Source: Zygnema circumcarinatum | Taxonomy: Eukaryota > Streptophyta > Zygnematophyceae > Zygnematales > Zygnemataceae | Reading direction: 5' to 3' | Assembly: GCA_037447605.1 (NCBI GenBank) | Contig: CM074821.1 | Span: forward strand, 116,358-160,878 | DNA length: 44,521 nt | Shown: piece after piece, positions 10,850-22,819 of the stretch | How positions within the stretch are numbered: the first letter of the stretch is position 1 | Layout of the letters: every line of letters begins with the position of its first letter | Program-made: the position numbers and the translations under genes | The notes under the pieces: generated by a model | What the model was told of the DNA's origin: nothing | The model's input: only the letters and a program-made list of their open reading frames with translations | The model's database searches: none

Positions 10850-12941
10850 ATGGTGAAGCAATACCTACGCATTCGCGAGTACTTCCACGGCCGGCACGAC
10901 TGCCAGCGGCACCAGCAGAAGCAGGCGGAGGCCATGGGGGACATCGCGAGGCGGCTTGTGGCCGTTAAGAAGGAGGACGCTATAGCGAACAAGGAGAATG
11001 CAGGGCGGGCGATTGGTGAGTCCTCTTGCAGTCCGATATTTATTAAAAATATATATATATATGTATATTGTTTTGTAGTTTTCTTCAACACAGCTGAATG
11101 TAAAGGCCATGCATTGGGATTCGTTGGCATTTGAATTACACTATGAATTCGATAAGGTAGTAGCCCTATTCGTGATCAAATCATTTATTAATCGATGAAT
11201 TAAGCATAGTTAAAACAGCCAAACCACAGAAGGCAGACCAGTTGACTAATTATTTCAAGCCCTCCAACGTTGCTTGAGTGTCCGCAGTGTTGAAGCGGCA
11301 GTTCTCGCAGGAGAAGCTGCTCCTTGTGAAGCAGCACGATGAAGCGCTCGCTCGCCTTCCAAACCGCATGGTGGGAGAGGGCTCTCTCACAGCCTCCTCC
11401 TTATACTCTCTGCGAGGGAGGCGAGGCATCAACCAGGATACCATGGTTGTGTGGGAGGTAAACCTCCTCAAACCCCAAAAATGCCTCTTATCTATGCGCC
11501 CCGGCCCCCCTCCCCTGTCCTTCCTTATTCTTATTCCTAAGCTTCCTGCTTCTCTGTGTTTCCACGTTCAAGGTTTCAAATGCTTTCCTTGAACGTGCCG
11601 ATTGCCTGTCCACATGTTCCCTTGTTTGACCGCTTTGCACAACTTCCGGTCTCCTTGCAGGGGTTCAGCAGCCCCGAGAGCAGTCTGTTCGCGGGCGTGT
11701 TCGACGGGCAGGGTCTCTGCGGGCACTTAGTCTCCCACCGCGTGCGCGACTCGCTGCCCACTCTCCTCGCGGCGAAGTTCGTGGCGGCGTGCGAGGCGGA
11801 GCGGCGGCTGCTGGAGGGCATAGCGGAGGAGGCGCGGGCCATGGAGCTGGAGGAGAAGCTGCTCGAACTGTGGCAGAAGGCGCACGAAACAAGCTTCAAG
11901 CTGCTCGATTCCGAGCTCCGGCAGCATCCGCTGCTTGAAGGCGCAGAAAGTGGAGCGGACGTCATAACGGCGCTCGTGCAGGTAGGAGAAAATGAAATCT
12001 CTCTGGGAGGGACAAGCGAAGGGGTTCTCGGTCTTTAGTTGTCCATTGCGTTGTGCTTCCTGCTTGAGTGAGAGTTGTTGGGATGCTGCTTGTTGGAAGC
12101 AGGACCATCATCTCATCGTTTCGAGTATCGGGGATTCCCATTGCGTTTTGGCGTGTGCTGGGGACGACGGTCGGCTGATGGCCCACCACATTACAGCAAA
12201 TGAGAGAGCAGGTAGCGAACGATGTACTAATGCTTGTCAATGCTCTATCTGAATTTATATTGGTAGCCGAGACAAAGCTTTGGTCGCGTGTCTTAGTCTT
12301 ACCTAGTTTGTGCCACTGCCAGCATTTGAGTTGGAGAAACTTTCTGCTGAAGCTTCATGAAGTGGGTTCCCTGGCAGAACCAAGGTATTCCGTCAATGGA
12401 CGAGGGGGGGAGCAGCTTTCCAGCCAGATGATGCCTTGGCCTGCCGTCACAAGAAGCCTCGGAAGCGGACCCCAAAGTGATCAGGGCCATCACTTGCATC
12501 CTCAGATGTTTCACAGACCGCTTGAAGCAAACGACGAGTTTTGCATCCTCGCGTCCGACGGGGTAGGTTTCTCTGTCTCCTTTGTTACTAAGCGACTCCT
12601 GTCTCCTACTCTCAAACAGGCACTTGTTTAATTACTCTGTAGGTCCTGCATGGCTGCTCACTGGCGCCTTTTTGTGCAATAGAGAGTTAAAAGTGTTGCA
12701 GAGTTAATCTTTTCGACGGTGCTTCTCTTGGTCTGTGCAGCTGTGGAACGTGTTGGAGGGCCAAGAGGCTGTTGATATTGTGGCCTCCTCTACGGGGCCG
12801 TCCGGTGCTGCCAAAGCGTTGGTGAGCGCAGCAGAGAGGAGATGGGCGGAGGGGTTTCCGCAGTGCCCTCGGGACGACATCACCGCTGTGGTGGTATTTC
12901 TGGCCCACTTAAGACCCCCGCCGGAGGAGGACTACTTATAA
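10850..12941 (+). CDS. Protein phosphatase 2C (PPM family), plant type, 383 residues, 6 exons
   Basis: Exons: 10850-11015, 11288-11457, 11661-11981, 12103-12211, 12378-12562, 12741-12941, in phase throughout. The exon 5 start could instead be 12363. The start ATG is in a GCAGCCATGG context. Residues 1-90 are charged and helical. The metal-dependent Ser/Thr phosphatase fold then follows: GINQDT (D106), FDGQG (127-130), SIGDSHCVL (228 on), TRSLGS (280-285), ILASDG (D316), and RDDITAVVV (361 on). The aspartates expected to bind Mn/Mg are present. Differences from the usual family are DGHG read as DGQG, the usual RAFGD/RSLGD block ending in Ser, and WDV read as WNV. GINQD followed by DSLPTLL resembles plant subfamily E. 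Substrate unknown; cytosolic or nuclear is inferred from the lack of a signal peptide. Confidence 0.9.
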
Positions 12942-13878
12942 CATTGCTTCACTTGACGCTTTTGAATTGAAGGGCTATAGCATTATATATGCCAAGTTTT
13001 TAGAATAGAAATCATTCTTTATTCTTACAAACAGTTATATAGGAGCTGAAGGCTTACAATGTCGAATGCTAGGAATCATTCTATATTCTTGTGTTAAGGT
13101 GTGTTAATGTTTTCATGGGGCGAGACGGTGCAATAAAGGAAGTGGTGGGCCTTAGGTGGTCCTGCAGTACAGCAGTTTGACAGGGCGGTTAGAACATGGG
13201 CGCTCTTATTAGACCTGGGAAGGTTGCAGGATGGGCGGCACGCTGCATGGACCCATGCATGGCCGTCCATGGGGCATGGATATGCATGCATAGGATGGGC
13301 GTTAGTGGTGGCTTGGACGTGAATGCAACAGCCATTGCACAATTCCATTTATTTGACAAAGACAAGCAGAATTTCCCTCGTAAAGCTCAATGGGGTATGA
13401 TGTATGGATGTGTGCTGCGTGTGTAACGTAGGCGGAAAGTTTTGAAGGGGGGTTGAATTCCTTTTCAGAGGCCATAATACACTACCAATGCAACCATATA
13501 CCTGGGATGTTGAATGCAAAAAATTGAACTGAACTGGCGCAGCACTGATTCATGCCCTTCAAATGCCCTGCTCAAACACTAAAAGTTACAAGAGCAGAAA
13601 GGGGTGCTGTACAGCAGCATTGAGAAGCAACAATCTGGAAGGATTTGATTACAGAAATGACTGAAGCTTCAGCCACAGAAGCTGCCAGCTGCCATACATT
13701 ACAAAAGCAAAATTTCGGCCAATGGTTGCTGCGTTCGGTAAGCTACATGATTTGCGGCGCCTCGAACTTCCGGAGTCCTACCTGTTCAGTGCTATTCTGA
13801 CTGCAAAAGCCTAAAGTTCGACTTTGCAGGGAGGTGAATTCGAATGACCAAAAGTGATGAGAAGCTACGTCTATTGCT
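12942..13878. other. Convergent intergenic region (3' ends of PP2C and TIC20)
   Basis: No gene is seen. The region should hold the 3' untranslated parts of two converging genes. It contains a near-duplicate AATCATTCTnTATTCTT string (about 13009 and 13075) and a run of ATGCATGC and CCATGG motifs at 13250-13296. Confidence 0.5.
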
Positions 13879-14727
13879 TTATTCATAAGGAATCTGAATG
13901 TAGGCAGCATCCGAAACAAAGGGTACATCTGCGTAGCAGCCACGCAAGGCGCAGATAATGCATTGAATAACAGTGAAAAGGAAGGCAAATGAGACAGCCA
14001 TCCAGAAGTGCGCGCTGAGCCTTCCCCAATACAACGACTCGGGTATCCAATCGTTCATTGTGCCCACCACCTGCAGAAATATCTCCAGCAGCACACCGGT
14101 AATAAAGTGAAACCGCACAAAATGGGGCCATCGGTTGTTCCGCACGATGCCGAGAAAAGTTGCAAAAAAGTACGCCAGCACGAACCACCCGGGAAGATGT
14201 CCCAACATCTCAAAAAAGGGCTCTGAGAGTTCTTCATAGAGCTCCAGCGCAGGATGGACATTGTATGCCGTCTCAGAATACAGCCAGCCTTCACACAGCG
14301 GAAGAATGTAGGGCACCACAGCCAGCATCCGCCAGTAGAAAGCAGGCTTTGTCTGCATAGGAGGAAAGCCCTTGAACGATGGAACATCGCTGTCATCCGC
14401 CGCCCTGACTTTCCCACCGCGTCGTCGCTCGAGCTGTGTCTGAACTCCTGAAAACCCTAATCCAAATGCGAGCCGAATTCCCTGTGCTCTGCATGAAAGA
14501 GGAGAAGAGATAAAAGCGCTGGGATGGGAGGGAGAGGTTTCGCTTCTAGGGAAGGGAGCTCTGCAGGAAGTTGCTCGTAAAGAGATTTGGGAAGAGCAGG
14601 AAGAGGATAGAGGGCGCAGCGATACAGAATGCTTCGGCTGCGCGCAGCCATGGCTGCGGACGCGGAGCTGCAGAGCGCCGGGAGCAGCGGAGGCAGCCAT
14701 GGCGGTCTGCAAGACGGCGGCAGCCAT
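13879..14727 (-). CDS. TIC20: TIC20, chloroplast inner-envelope protein import channel, 282 residues
   Basis: This is an intronless gene of the usual family length (about 270-285 residues). The start is the ATG at 14727, in a GCAGCCATGGCTGCC context; codons further upstream stay open but lack an ATG. The first ~100 residues are Ala/Ser/Arg-rich, as in a plastid transit peptide. The TIC20/Ycf60 domain follows: FYWRMLAVVPYILPLCEGW, PFFEMLGHLPGWFVLAYFF, NRWPHFVRFHFITGVLLEI, a YWGRLSAHFW segment and the C-terminal hallmark DAAYIQIPYE. Four hydrophobic segments are visible. TIC20 forms part of the protein-conducting channel of the TIC translocon. The match looks closest to the TIC20-I/IV group. 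A telobox-like AAACCCTAA lies just upstream. Confidence 0.96.
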   Translation of the reverse strand: MAAAVLQTAMAASAAPGALQLRVRSHGCAQPKHSVSLRPLSSSCSSQISLRATSCRAPFPRSETSPSHPSAFISSPLSCRAQGIRLAFGLGFSGVQTQLERRRGGKVRAADDSDVPSFKGFPPMQTKPAFYWRMLAVVPYILPLCEGWLYSETAYNVHPALELYEELSEPFFEMLGHLPGWFVLAYFFATFLGIVRNNRWPHFVRFHFITGVLLEIFLQVVGTMNDWIPESLYWGRLSAHFWMAVSFAFLFTVIQCIICALRGCYADVPFVSDAAYIQIPYE

Positions 14728-15142
14728 GGCTGCGCTCTGAGACGAGGCCGAGGGAAAGCGGATAGGGCCCGCCAAACCCTAACGGTGACGTGGAGATCAA
14801 CGTCCCACGTGGCACTCTCCACTGCTCACTAGCCGTTGAGACCTTGATGCTGATTGGCGAGTCCACGCGGCCATATCCGGATCAACTTCTGGGTCAACGT
14901 TCTGAACTCCGTGTGGCACTAGAGCATCGAGCGGTCTACGCGATATGTAACTGAGCGCAAGGAAACAACAGATTCCTGTGATTCCATGCACATAGAACAT
15001 AGAGCTCGCTGTAGAACGGTATCCAGCATTGTCGTTTGGCTCGAGTTGCCCCAACATGCGTTGTCACAACATAGGCCGCATGATGGGCCGCGCATCAGCA
15101 TGAGACATGGCCATGGGCAACATGTTGGCAGACCTAGAAGCT

Positions 15143-15280
15143 GGCTTCATTGCGAGCCCTTTCAAGCTTTTCTTCCTTTCATTTGTGGGTCATCCGCGAC
15201 CGCTCACATTGAGTCCACTCATTGCCTTTTCCCACGTCCATTTTATGACATCGCCACGGCGAGACCAATGCCAGTCTCAA
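15143..15280 (+). repeat. Dispersed repeat, copy A (inverted relative to copy B near 39.7 kb)
   Basis: This stretch aligns with the minus strand of 39625-39793. Shared blocks in order are GG-TTCATT-CGAG, AAG-T-TTC, TTTGTG, GCTCACATTG, CATCGCCA and the 14-mer GCGAGACCAATGCC. Copy A lacks roughly 40 bases present in copy B. Translated, both keep a GF...KLF pattern, so the ancestor may have been coding, but copy A now has stops. Confidence 0.5.
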
Positions 15281-15980
15281 TTCTTTCACTTTACATTCAA
15301 TGGCATGGGGCGAACTGGGTCTTTGATTGAAGCTGTGCTTCTTCAAAGTACCCTCAATGGGTACCCGCCATGCTCCGACTCACAAAGCTCACGCAATACA
15401 CAATGTCTGGGATTTCGTCCACAGTAGTGCTTCCCATTAAAGTCTCCCGCGAGAGCTGCAGTGCCTGCCATGAGGCCATGAGAGCACCGCCATTCTTTTT
15501 GGCGTTCCTCCCCATGGACGTCGACAGACCCCTCCACATCCTCCCCGCAACACGAAGCTTCTTTTCACTTCGCGAATCCTATTTATATGCGCCTGTTTTC
15601 GTGTTGGGGCTACCGCACTCCGACTGTCGAACACTACACTCTTCAGGACACTCAAACTTATTCCAAAATAAACTAGAACTTGGAGAAACGCGTGGACAAG
15701 CCTTATTCCTCAACACGGAAGATGAATGTTATGTGCATGGATGATGATGGCGTTTGAAGTAAACCACGAGTGACTTCTGTGCTGTTTCCGCTTGCCCCCA
15801 TCGCTTCTCGACGACCTCAACTCCACGAGAAAGGTGATGATGGCTCCATTCCCGCATGTGCGCCGGCAACATATCCTCACTCCATTTCCTGCTGCTGTGG
15901 CGGCTCCACAGCCACCAAGTCCGGATCGTACAGCTGCCAGCAACAGTTTAACGAGAAGTTATTCATGTACATGCAATACA

Positions 15981-16010
15981 TGTTACGTGTTACATGTTAC
16001 ATGTTACATG
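15981..16010 (+). repeat. Heptamer tandem repeat (TGTTACR)4
   Basis: Four consecutive TGTTACG/TGTTACA units lie about 130 bases past the lipase stop codon, inside its probable 3' flank. Confidence 0.85.
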
Positions 16011-16137
16011 TACGTCCTCCTTCTTCTTCTTCCTCCTCCAGCCTTTCCATGAGAATCAGCACTTAAGCAACCAGTTAAAGCGAGCAACATAGGAAAGACG
16101 TGTTTACACAAATCTCTACCGCAACCAAATTCCGCTC

Positions 16138-19124
<2,987 letters not shown>

Positions 19125-19779
19125 CCTCCCTCTCTCTCCGTCTCTCTCTCGCTTACTTCCCCGGTCTTCTCCTTATCGAGCTTCTTCTCAGCCTTCCACT
19201 GTCCTTCTCTCGCACTCCAACGCTTCTGTTACTGTCTCTCCACTGCCCTCTCTCCGCCTCTCTCGCCATTCCTCCTTTTGCAAAACAGGGAATCGACCAT
19301 CATAACTTTTTCCTCCCCTTCTCTCTCTCTCTCTGGAGCCTTTTGCCCGTCCCTCAACTATTCCTCTCCTCCCCTCTCCTCTCCCTTCCGTGCACCTCCC
19401 TCTCCCCCTCCCTCCCTCCCGCCCTCCCGCCCTCCGTGACGTCTCGCCTTCCTCCCTCCGCTGCGCGCCACTCCGCCACTTAAAGCGCGGCGGCGCGGTC
19501 CAGTGAGCGCGCGGCCGCACCGCCAGCTCGGACAGTCACGCCACGTAGGACGTTCCATGTGCCACCATGAACGACGGGGAATGTGGAACCAGTCACAGGC
19601 ACGGTCAACGGAACGAACATAACATACAGCACGGTACCGTACACACCTATGTGTACGGTACCGTGTAGGGTGAAGTACAGTACTGTACCGTATGATAAGG
19701 GTGCTGTACAGAGGCGGATGGGCCTGGCGAGTGCGCCAAGCGGCTTGGGGCGTGCGCGTATTGGCCGAGGGAAGGAGCC
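19125..19779. promoter_or_regulatory. Putative bidirectional promoter between lipase (-) and small gene (+)
   Basis: The 655 bases between two divergent start codons hold a pyrimidine-rich stretch (about 19120-19440) that would be the lipase leader. A GC-rich block with CCACGTAGG-like sites follows. Then comes a perfect inverted repeat at 19630-19665 inside a cluster of eight GTAC tetramers (19634-19709). GTAC is the core of SBP-domain factor sites. A GATAAGG (I-box-like) motif follows at about 19694. Confidence 0.45.
19630..19665. repeat. Perfect 16-bp inverted repeat with 4-nt loop
   Basis: Arms 19630-19645 and 19650-19665 (each containing CGGTACCGTAC or its complement) are exact reverse complements around CCTA. 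Each arm itself contains the palindrome CGGTACCG. It lies near the middle of the gap between two divergent genes. Confidence 0.9.
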
Positions 19780-20710
19780 ATGGCGGCGCGCGAGGAGGAA
19801 CAGCAGCAGGTGAGCCGAGAGGGGGTGCTGGAGGAGGGGGAGGGGGAGGGAAGGGGGGGGGGGAAGGAGCCTAAGGAGAGGGAAGGGCATCGTGGATTCA
19901 GCACAATTTGAGAACCCTGGTTTCCTTAGAGGCCGGAAAACCTTGTAAAGCATGCAGACTTCCCTAAATTCAACAGGTTTTAGGAAACTGAGTACGCTAC
20001 GCAGAATTCTCGAAACGTAAATCCCTGGAAATTTTCACACGGCATGGGAATCTCATTTAAAACTAATTAACTTAGAATTCTAGACACAAGGGCCGCAACA
20101 TTTTATCGAAATCAAAAATTTAAAATTCTTGAGTATTCAAACCTCCAAAAGATGCGAACCATTGGAAAACTTGAAAACTTGAATCACTAGGGTTCAGGGC
20201 TAGGGCTGAACACACCGCGTGTACATCAAGTTCAAATCAAGAAGAATTGCCTATAAAAGGAACAGAGTAGAGCAGCAGAAAATTGCAATGTGACAGAAGA
20301 TGCATTCTAATTTTTTAAGAAGCATGTGATGTATGTAACCAGTCTTTGGACGATGCATGAAAGGACGGAGCAGCTTAAGCGGCCGTGAAGAAGCAACCTT
20401 AAACGAGTTCTTTCCTATGCTACTTTTCTGAACCAAATTTACAAGCTTTACTTTGTGCCACATTATGTAGCCCATGATTGATACATTGGACTATATGGCT
20501 TCATCATCCAAGAATTCCAATTGCGTGTATCTCATCTTCTATCCAGGGCGACAGAAGAGTCAGCCCTAACTCGAATGCGGCAACACCTGCGCCGCCAAAG
20601 CCCTTTTCTTTGAGGGCGACTCCACTAAAGCGCACATTCCCCAAGCTGGAACTTAGCCAGAATGAGGAGGAGCGCTCAAGATTCAACCTGTTGCAGGTCG
20701 GCAGTCATGG

Positions 20711-20757
<47 letters not shown>

Positions 20758-21130
20758 CCCACCGCCCGTCACCCACTCCGCCCGCGCGCACCCCCTCTCT
20801 CTCCCTCTCCCTTCCTCGTAGGATTGTTCAAGTTCTTCTGAACACTCTGTTATGCTTGTTAATATGGATATTTCTCATTGACTGTGTACATTCTGTGTAG
20901 ATGGGGAAGTATCTTGTACAACTTGACCCGTTTCTCTTCTTACTCATTTGCAGTACCAGTTGAAAATTTGCATACGGAATTTTTAACCAGCAACTGCCAA
21001 GTTTCTTTTTGGGCAGGTGTACATAATGGCTGCACTCCTGGTGGGCCGTTGGGCATGGTATAAAGTGAAGCGGAGAAGAGAAGATGCAAGGGGAAGGCGA
21101 GCCGAAAATGATAACAATCCCGAGGGCTAA
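19780..21130 (+). CDS. Small putative single-pass membrane protein, 97 residues, 3 exons
   Basis: I do not recognise this protein. The model joins 19780-19809, 20547-20696 and 21017-21130, all in phase 0 with good GT..AG borders. The ATG is in a GAGCCATGGCG context. The middle is Pro/Ala/Lys-rich with SQNEEERSRFNLLQ. The last exon gives one hydrophobic segment (VYIMAALLVGRWAWY) followed by a strongly basic tail (KVKRRRED), as in a tail-anchored protein. Weak points: a TATAAAA at 20252-20258 could drive a shorter transcript, and a hydrophobic open stretch (IVQVLLNTLLCLLIWIFLI, about 20822-20878) in the last intron could be an alternative exon, although its phase does not fit. Confidence 0.4.
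20712..20754. repeat. (CT)n microsatellite in intron
   Basis: An uninterrupted run of about 21 CT units lies in the second intron of the small gene model. Confidence 0.95.
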
Positions 21131-21676
21131 AATCTCAGTTTTATATGACACAACCTTTAGACTAGCACATAACCTGTTTTTGTCCCTTAGACTAGGAAGT
21201 GTAAATCCCAGCTTGGAATTCTACACCGGTTAGGTCTTGCCAAACGAGCCGAAGCTGCAAGCTTAGGGCCGTGACAGAATGTTCTCATGTCTCTCCTTCC
21301 CTCTCCTTCGCCCCTGCTCGCTGCCTCCCTTGTTACGTTTCGTTCGCCTCTCATCATGTGACCTTTGACACATCCCCCGTTGGACATGGACTGTGGCGGG
21401 CTCTGCGCCATGACCAGCTGTTTGGAACACGAAGATGCATCCGTACTCTTGCCGCTGTTGTCTCATGGTTTGCGGTATGCAACTGACATCATGGAGGCTG
21501 AACTAGACTAGTTTCTTCAATGGAATGGAACGGAAGAAAAGAGGAACCTACCTATAGCACTGAACAAGTCAAATGAACAATGTCCAAGCAAGAGAAGAAG
21601 TGACGAGCAGAACGAAAGAAACGAACCTACATCAAATGAAATAATCAAACCAAACCCAACAGTCGAGACTACAGTA

Positions 21677-21873
21677 GGGGAGTCAGTCGACCATCGCTTA
21701 CGAAATTCCCGAATTCCTCATACTAAAAAGTCACGTCTTTCGTGTACGGATTCCAGGTAGGGATCCGCGGCTCCGCCGAGCCCAGCCGTACCGAAATGCG
21801 CACCTAGCCAATGCTTAATTCGCCCGACAGGCATACGAAATTGATTTGGCGATGGTCAAGGTCTGACTCCCCC
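21677..21873 (+). mobile_element. MITE-like element, copy 1, 197 bp, TA target-site duplication
   Basis: The element starts GGGGAGTCAG and ends CTGACTCCCCC, so the ends are inverted repeats that continue imperfectly for about 25 bases (GACCATCGC near both ends). It is flanked on each side by TA (21675-21676 and 21874-21875), the target duplication of the Tc1/mariner (Stowaway-type) superfamily. It has no coding capacity. About 80% of an internal 170-base stretch is shared, by eye, with copy 2. Confidence 0.75.
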
Positions 21874-22049
21874 TAATAGGTAGACAGCCTAAGCTTAACC
21901 ACACTAATCTAAATTAGACGGAGTAACAGCAGTGCAGCCGCCCGCCAATGAGGCCTGCACAGGACGCGAGCGCCCTCCACAACGGAGAAGCAAGGACCAA
22001 TGGCCATTTGCCACGTGCACGTGATTGCATATGTGGCGAGTAGTCATTA

Positions 22050-22249
22050 GGGAGAGTCAGATATTGTCCATGGCTGTACTAAATTCCCGAATTTAGTATA
22101 CTAAAAGTCGAAGTTTCGTGTACGAATTCCGGGTCGGGATCAGCGCCTCCGCCGTACACAGCCATACCGAAATGGGTACCTGGCCAATGCTTAATTCGCC
22201 CGACAGGCTTACTAAATTGATTTGGCAATGGTCAATGTCTGACTCCCCC
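22050..22249 (+). mobile_element. MITE-like element, copy 2, 200 bp, TA target-site duplication
   Basis: The element starts GGGAGAGTCAGA and ends TCTGACTCCCCC and is flanked by TA at 22048-22049 and 22250-22251. It lies in the same orientation as copy 1, 176 bases further on. Blocks shared with copy 1 include AAATTCCCGAATT, CCAATGCTTAATTCGCCC, GACAGGC and ATTGATTTGGC. Independent TA duplications argue for two insertions rather than one segmental duplication. Confidence 0.75.
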
Positions 22250-22337
22250 TATTGGACGATGTCCGGCCAATAGACTGGGGATGCCCATGGCCCATGGCAT
22301 GTGCATAGCCCATGCGGACATGCCCCCCTCATGAGAT

Positions 22338-22358
22338 CGTTCACCTGTCAGGTGAACG
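22338..22358. promoter_or_regulatory. 21-bp palindrome in the DCAF1 promoter
   Basis: Arms CGTTCACCTG and CAGGTGAACG flank a single T. Each arm holds a CACCTG/CAGGTG E-box. It is likely a dimeric factor site or a chance hairpin; the function is not shown. Confidence 0.45.
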
Positions 22359-22819
22359 GAACAGCGTCGTGCACGGAACATGCGGGTACTGTACTGTACT
22401 GTACATAGATAAGGGCGGGACTGTACGGACTCGCACGCGTGGAGAGCTCGTACCGTTGCTAAAGCCCGCTAAAGCAGGCGCCCGTCGCTTGCTCTGCGGA
22501 GGGGGTGGTCGCGGCGGCCGCAGCAGACAGGGCGGGCATCATGCCTTGCAAAATGAGGAGAGGCTCCTTTTGTATTTCTTATTACTATCTGGATTCTATT
22601 TGCTTCCATGCGTTTGTTGCGTCTTAACGAAGCATTTTAGGGCTTAGAGGTACGTCCACGTGCAGAGAGTTGCGGAAATTGCCGATATTGAAGGAATTTG
22701 GGGTGCTTGGGACCGGAGGAGAAGCGAGGAAGAAGAGGACAGAGGGAGAGCGTTAGAGGGACAGGTAACGGGGGAGAGTTTACAGAGGAGAGAATTGTTT
22801 TTACAATTGTGGGAGCGCC

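Larger units (their letters stand above)
14728..16137. other. Intergenic region: TIC20 promoter, repeat copy A, lipase 3' end
   Basis: No convincing gene is seen. Next to TIC20 are a telobox-like motif (about 14775), a CCACGTGG at 14805 and GGTCAAC/TTGACC-type motifs. At 15143-15280 is one copy of a diverged dispersed repeat. A good minus-strand TATAAAT box lies at 15581-15587 with no obvious gene close downstream; TIC20 would need a leader of about 0.8 kb to use it. Four TGTTACR heptamers lie at 15981-16010. Short open frames near 15.35-15.75 kb have no recognisable domain. Confidence 0.5.
21131..22819. other. Intergenic region with MITE pair and DCAF1 promoter
   Basis: No gene is seen. The left part (21131-21670) is the 3' flank of the small gene and holds no clear feature. 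The centre holds two related MITE-like elements. The right part is the DCAF1 promoter, with a 21-bp palindrome at 22338-22358, six GTAC tetramers between 22386 and 22453, and a GATAAGG motif. A GC-rich leader runs to the ATG at 22820. Confidence 0.55.

Noticed and set aside
10219-11130. Long antisense frame before and over PP2C exon 1
   Set aside because: Composition artefact of the purine-rich leader; it overlaps the phosphatase start.
14728-14775. Upstream extension of the TIC20 frame
   Set aside because: The extra codons begin without an ATG. The ATG at 14727 has the better context and gives the usual family length.
15370-15744. 124-codon plus-strand frame in the TIC20-lipase gap
   Set aside because: No recognisable motif, no good start context and no splice logic; left as intergenic.
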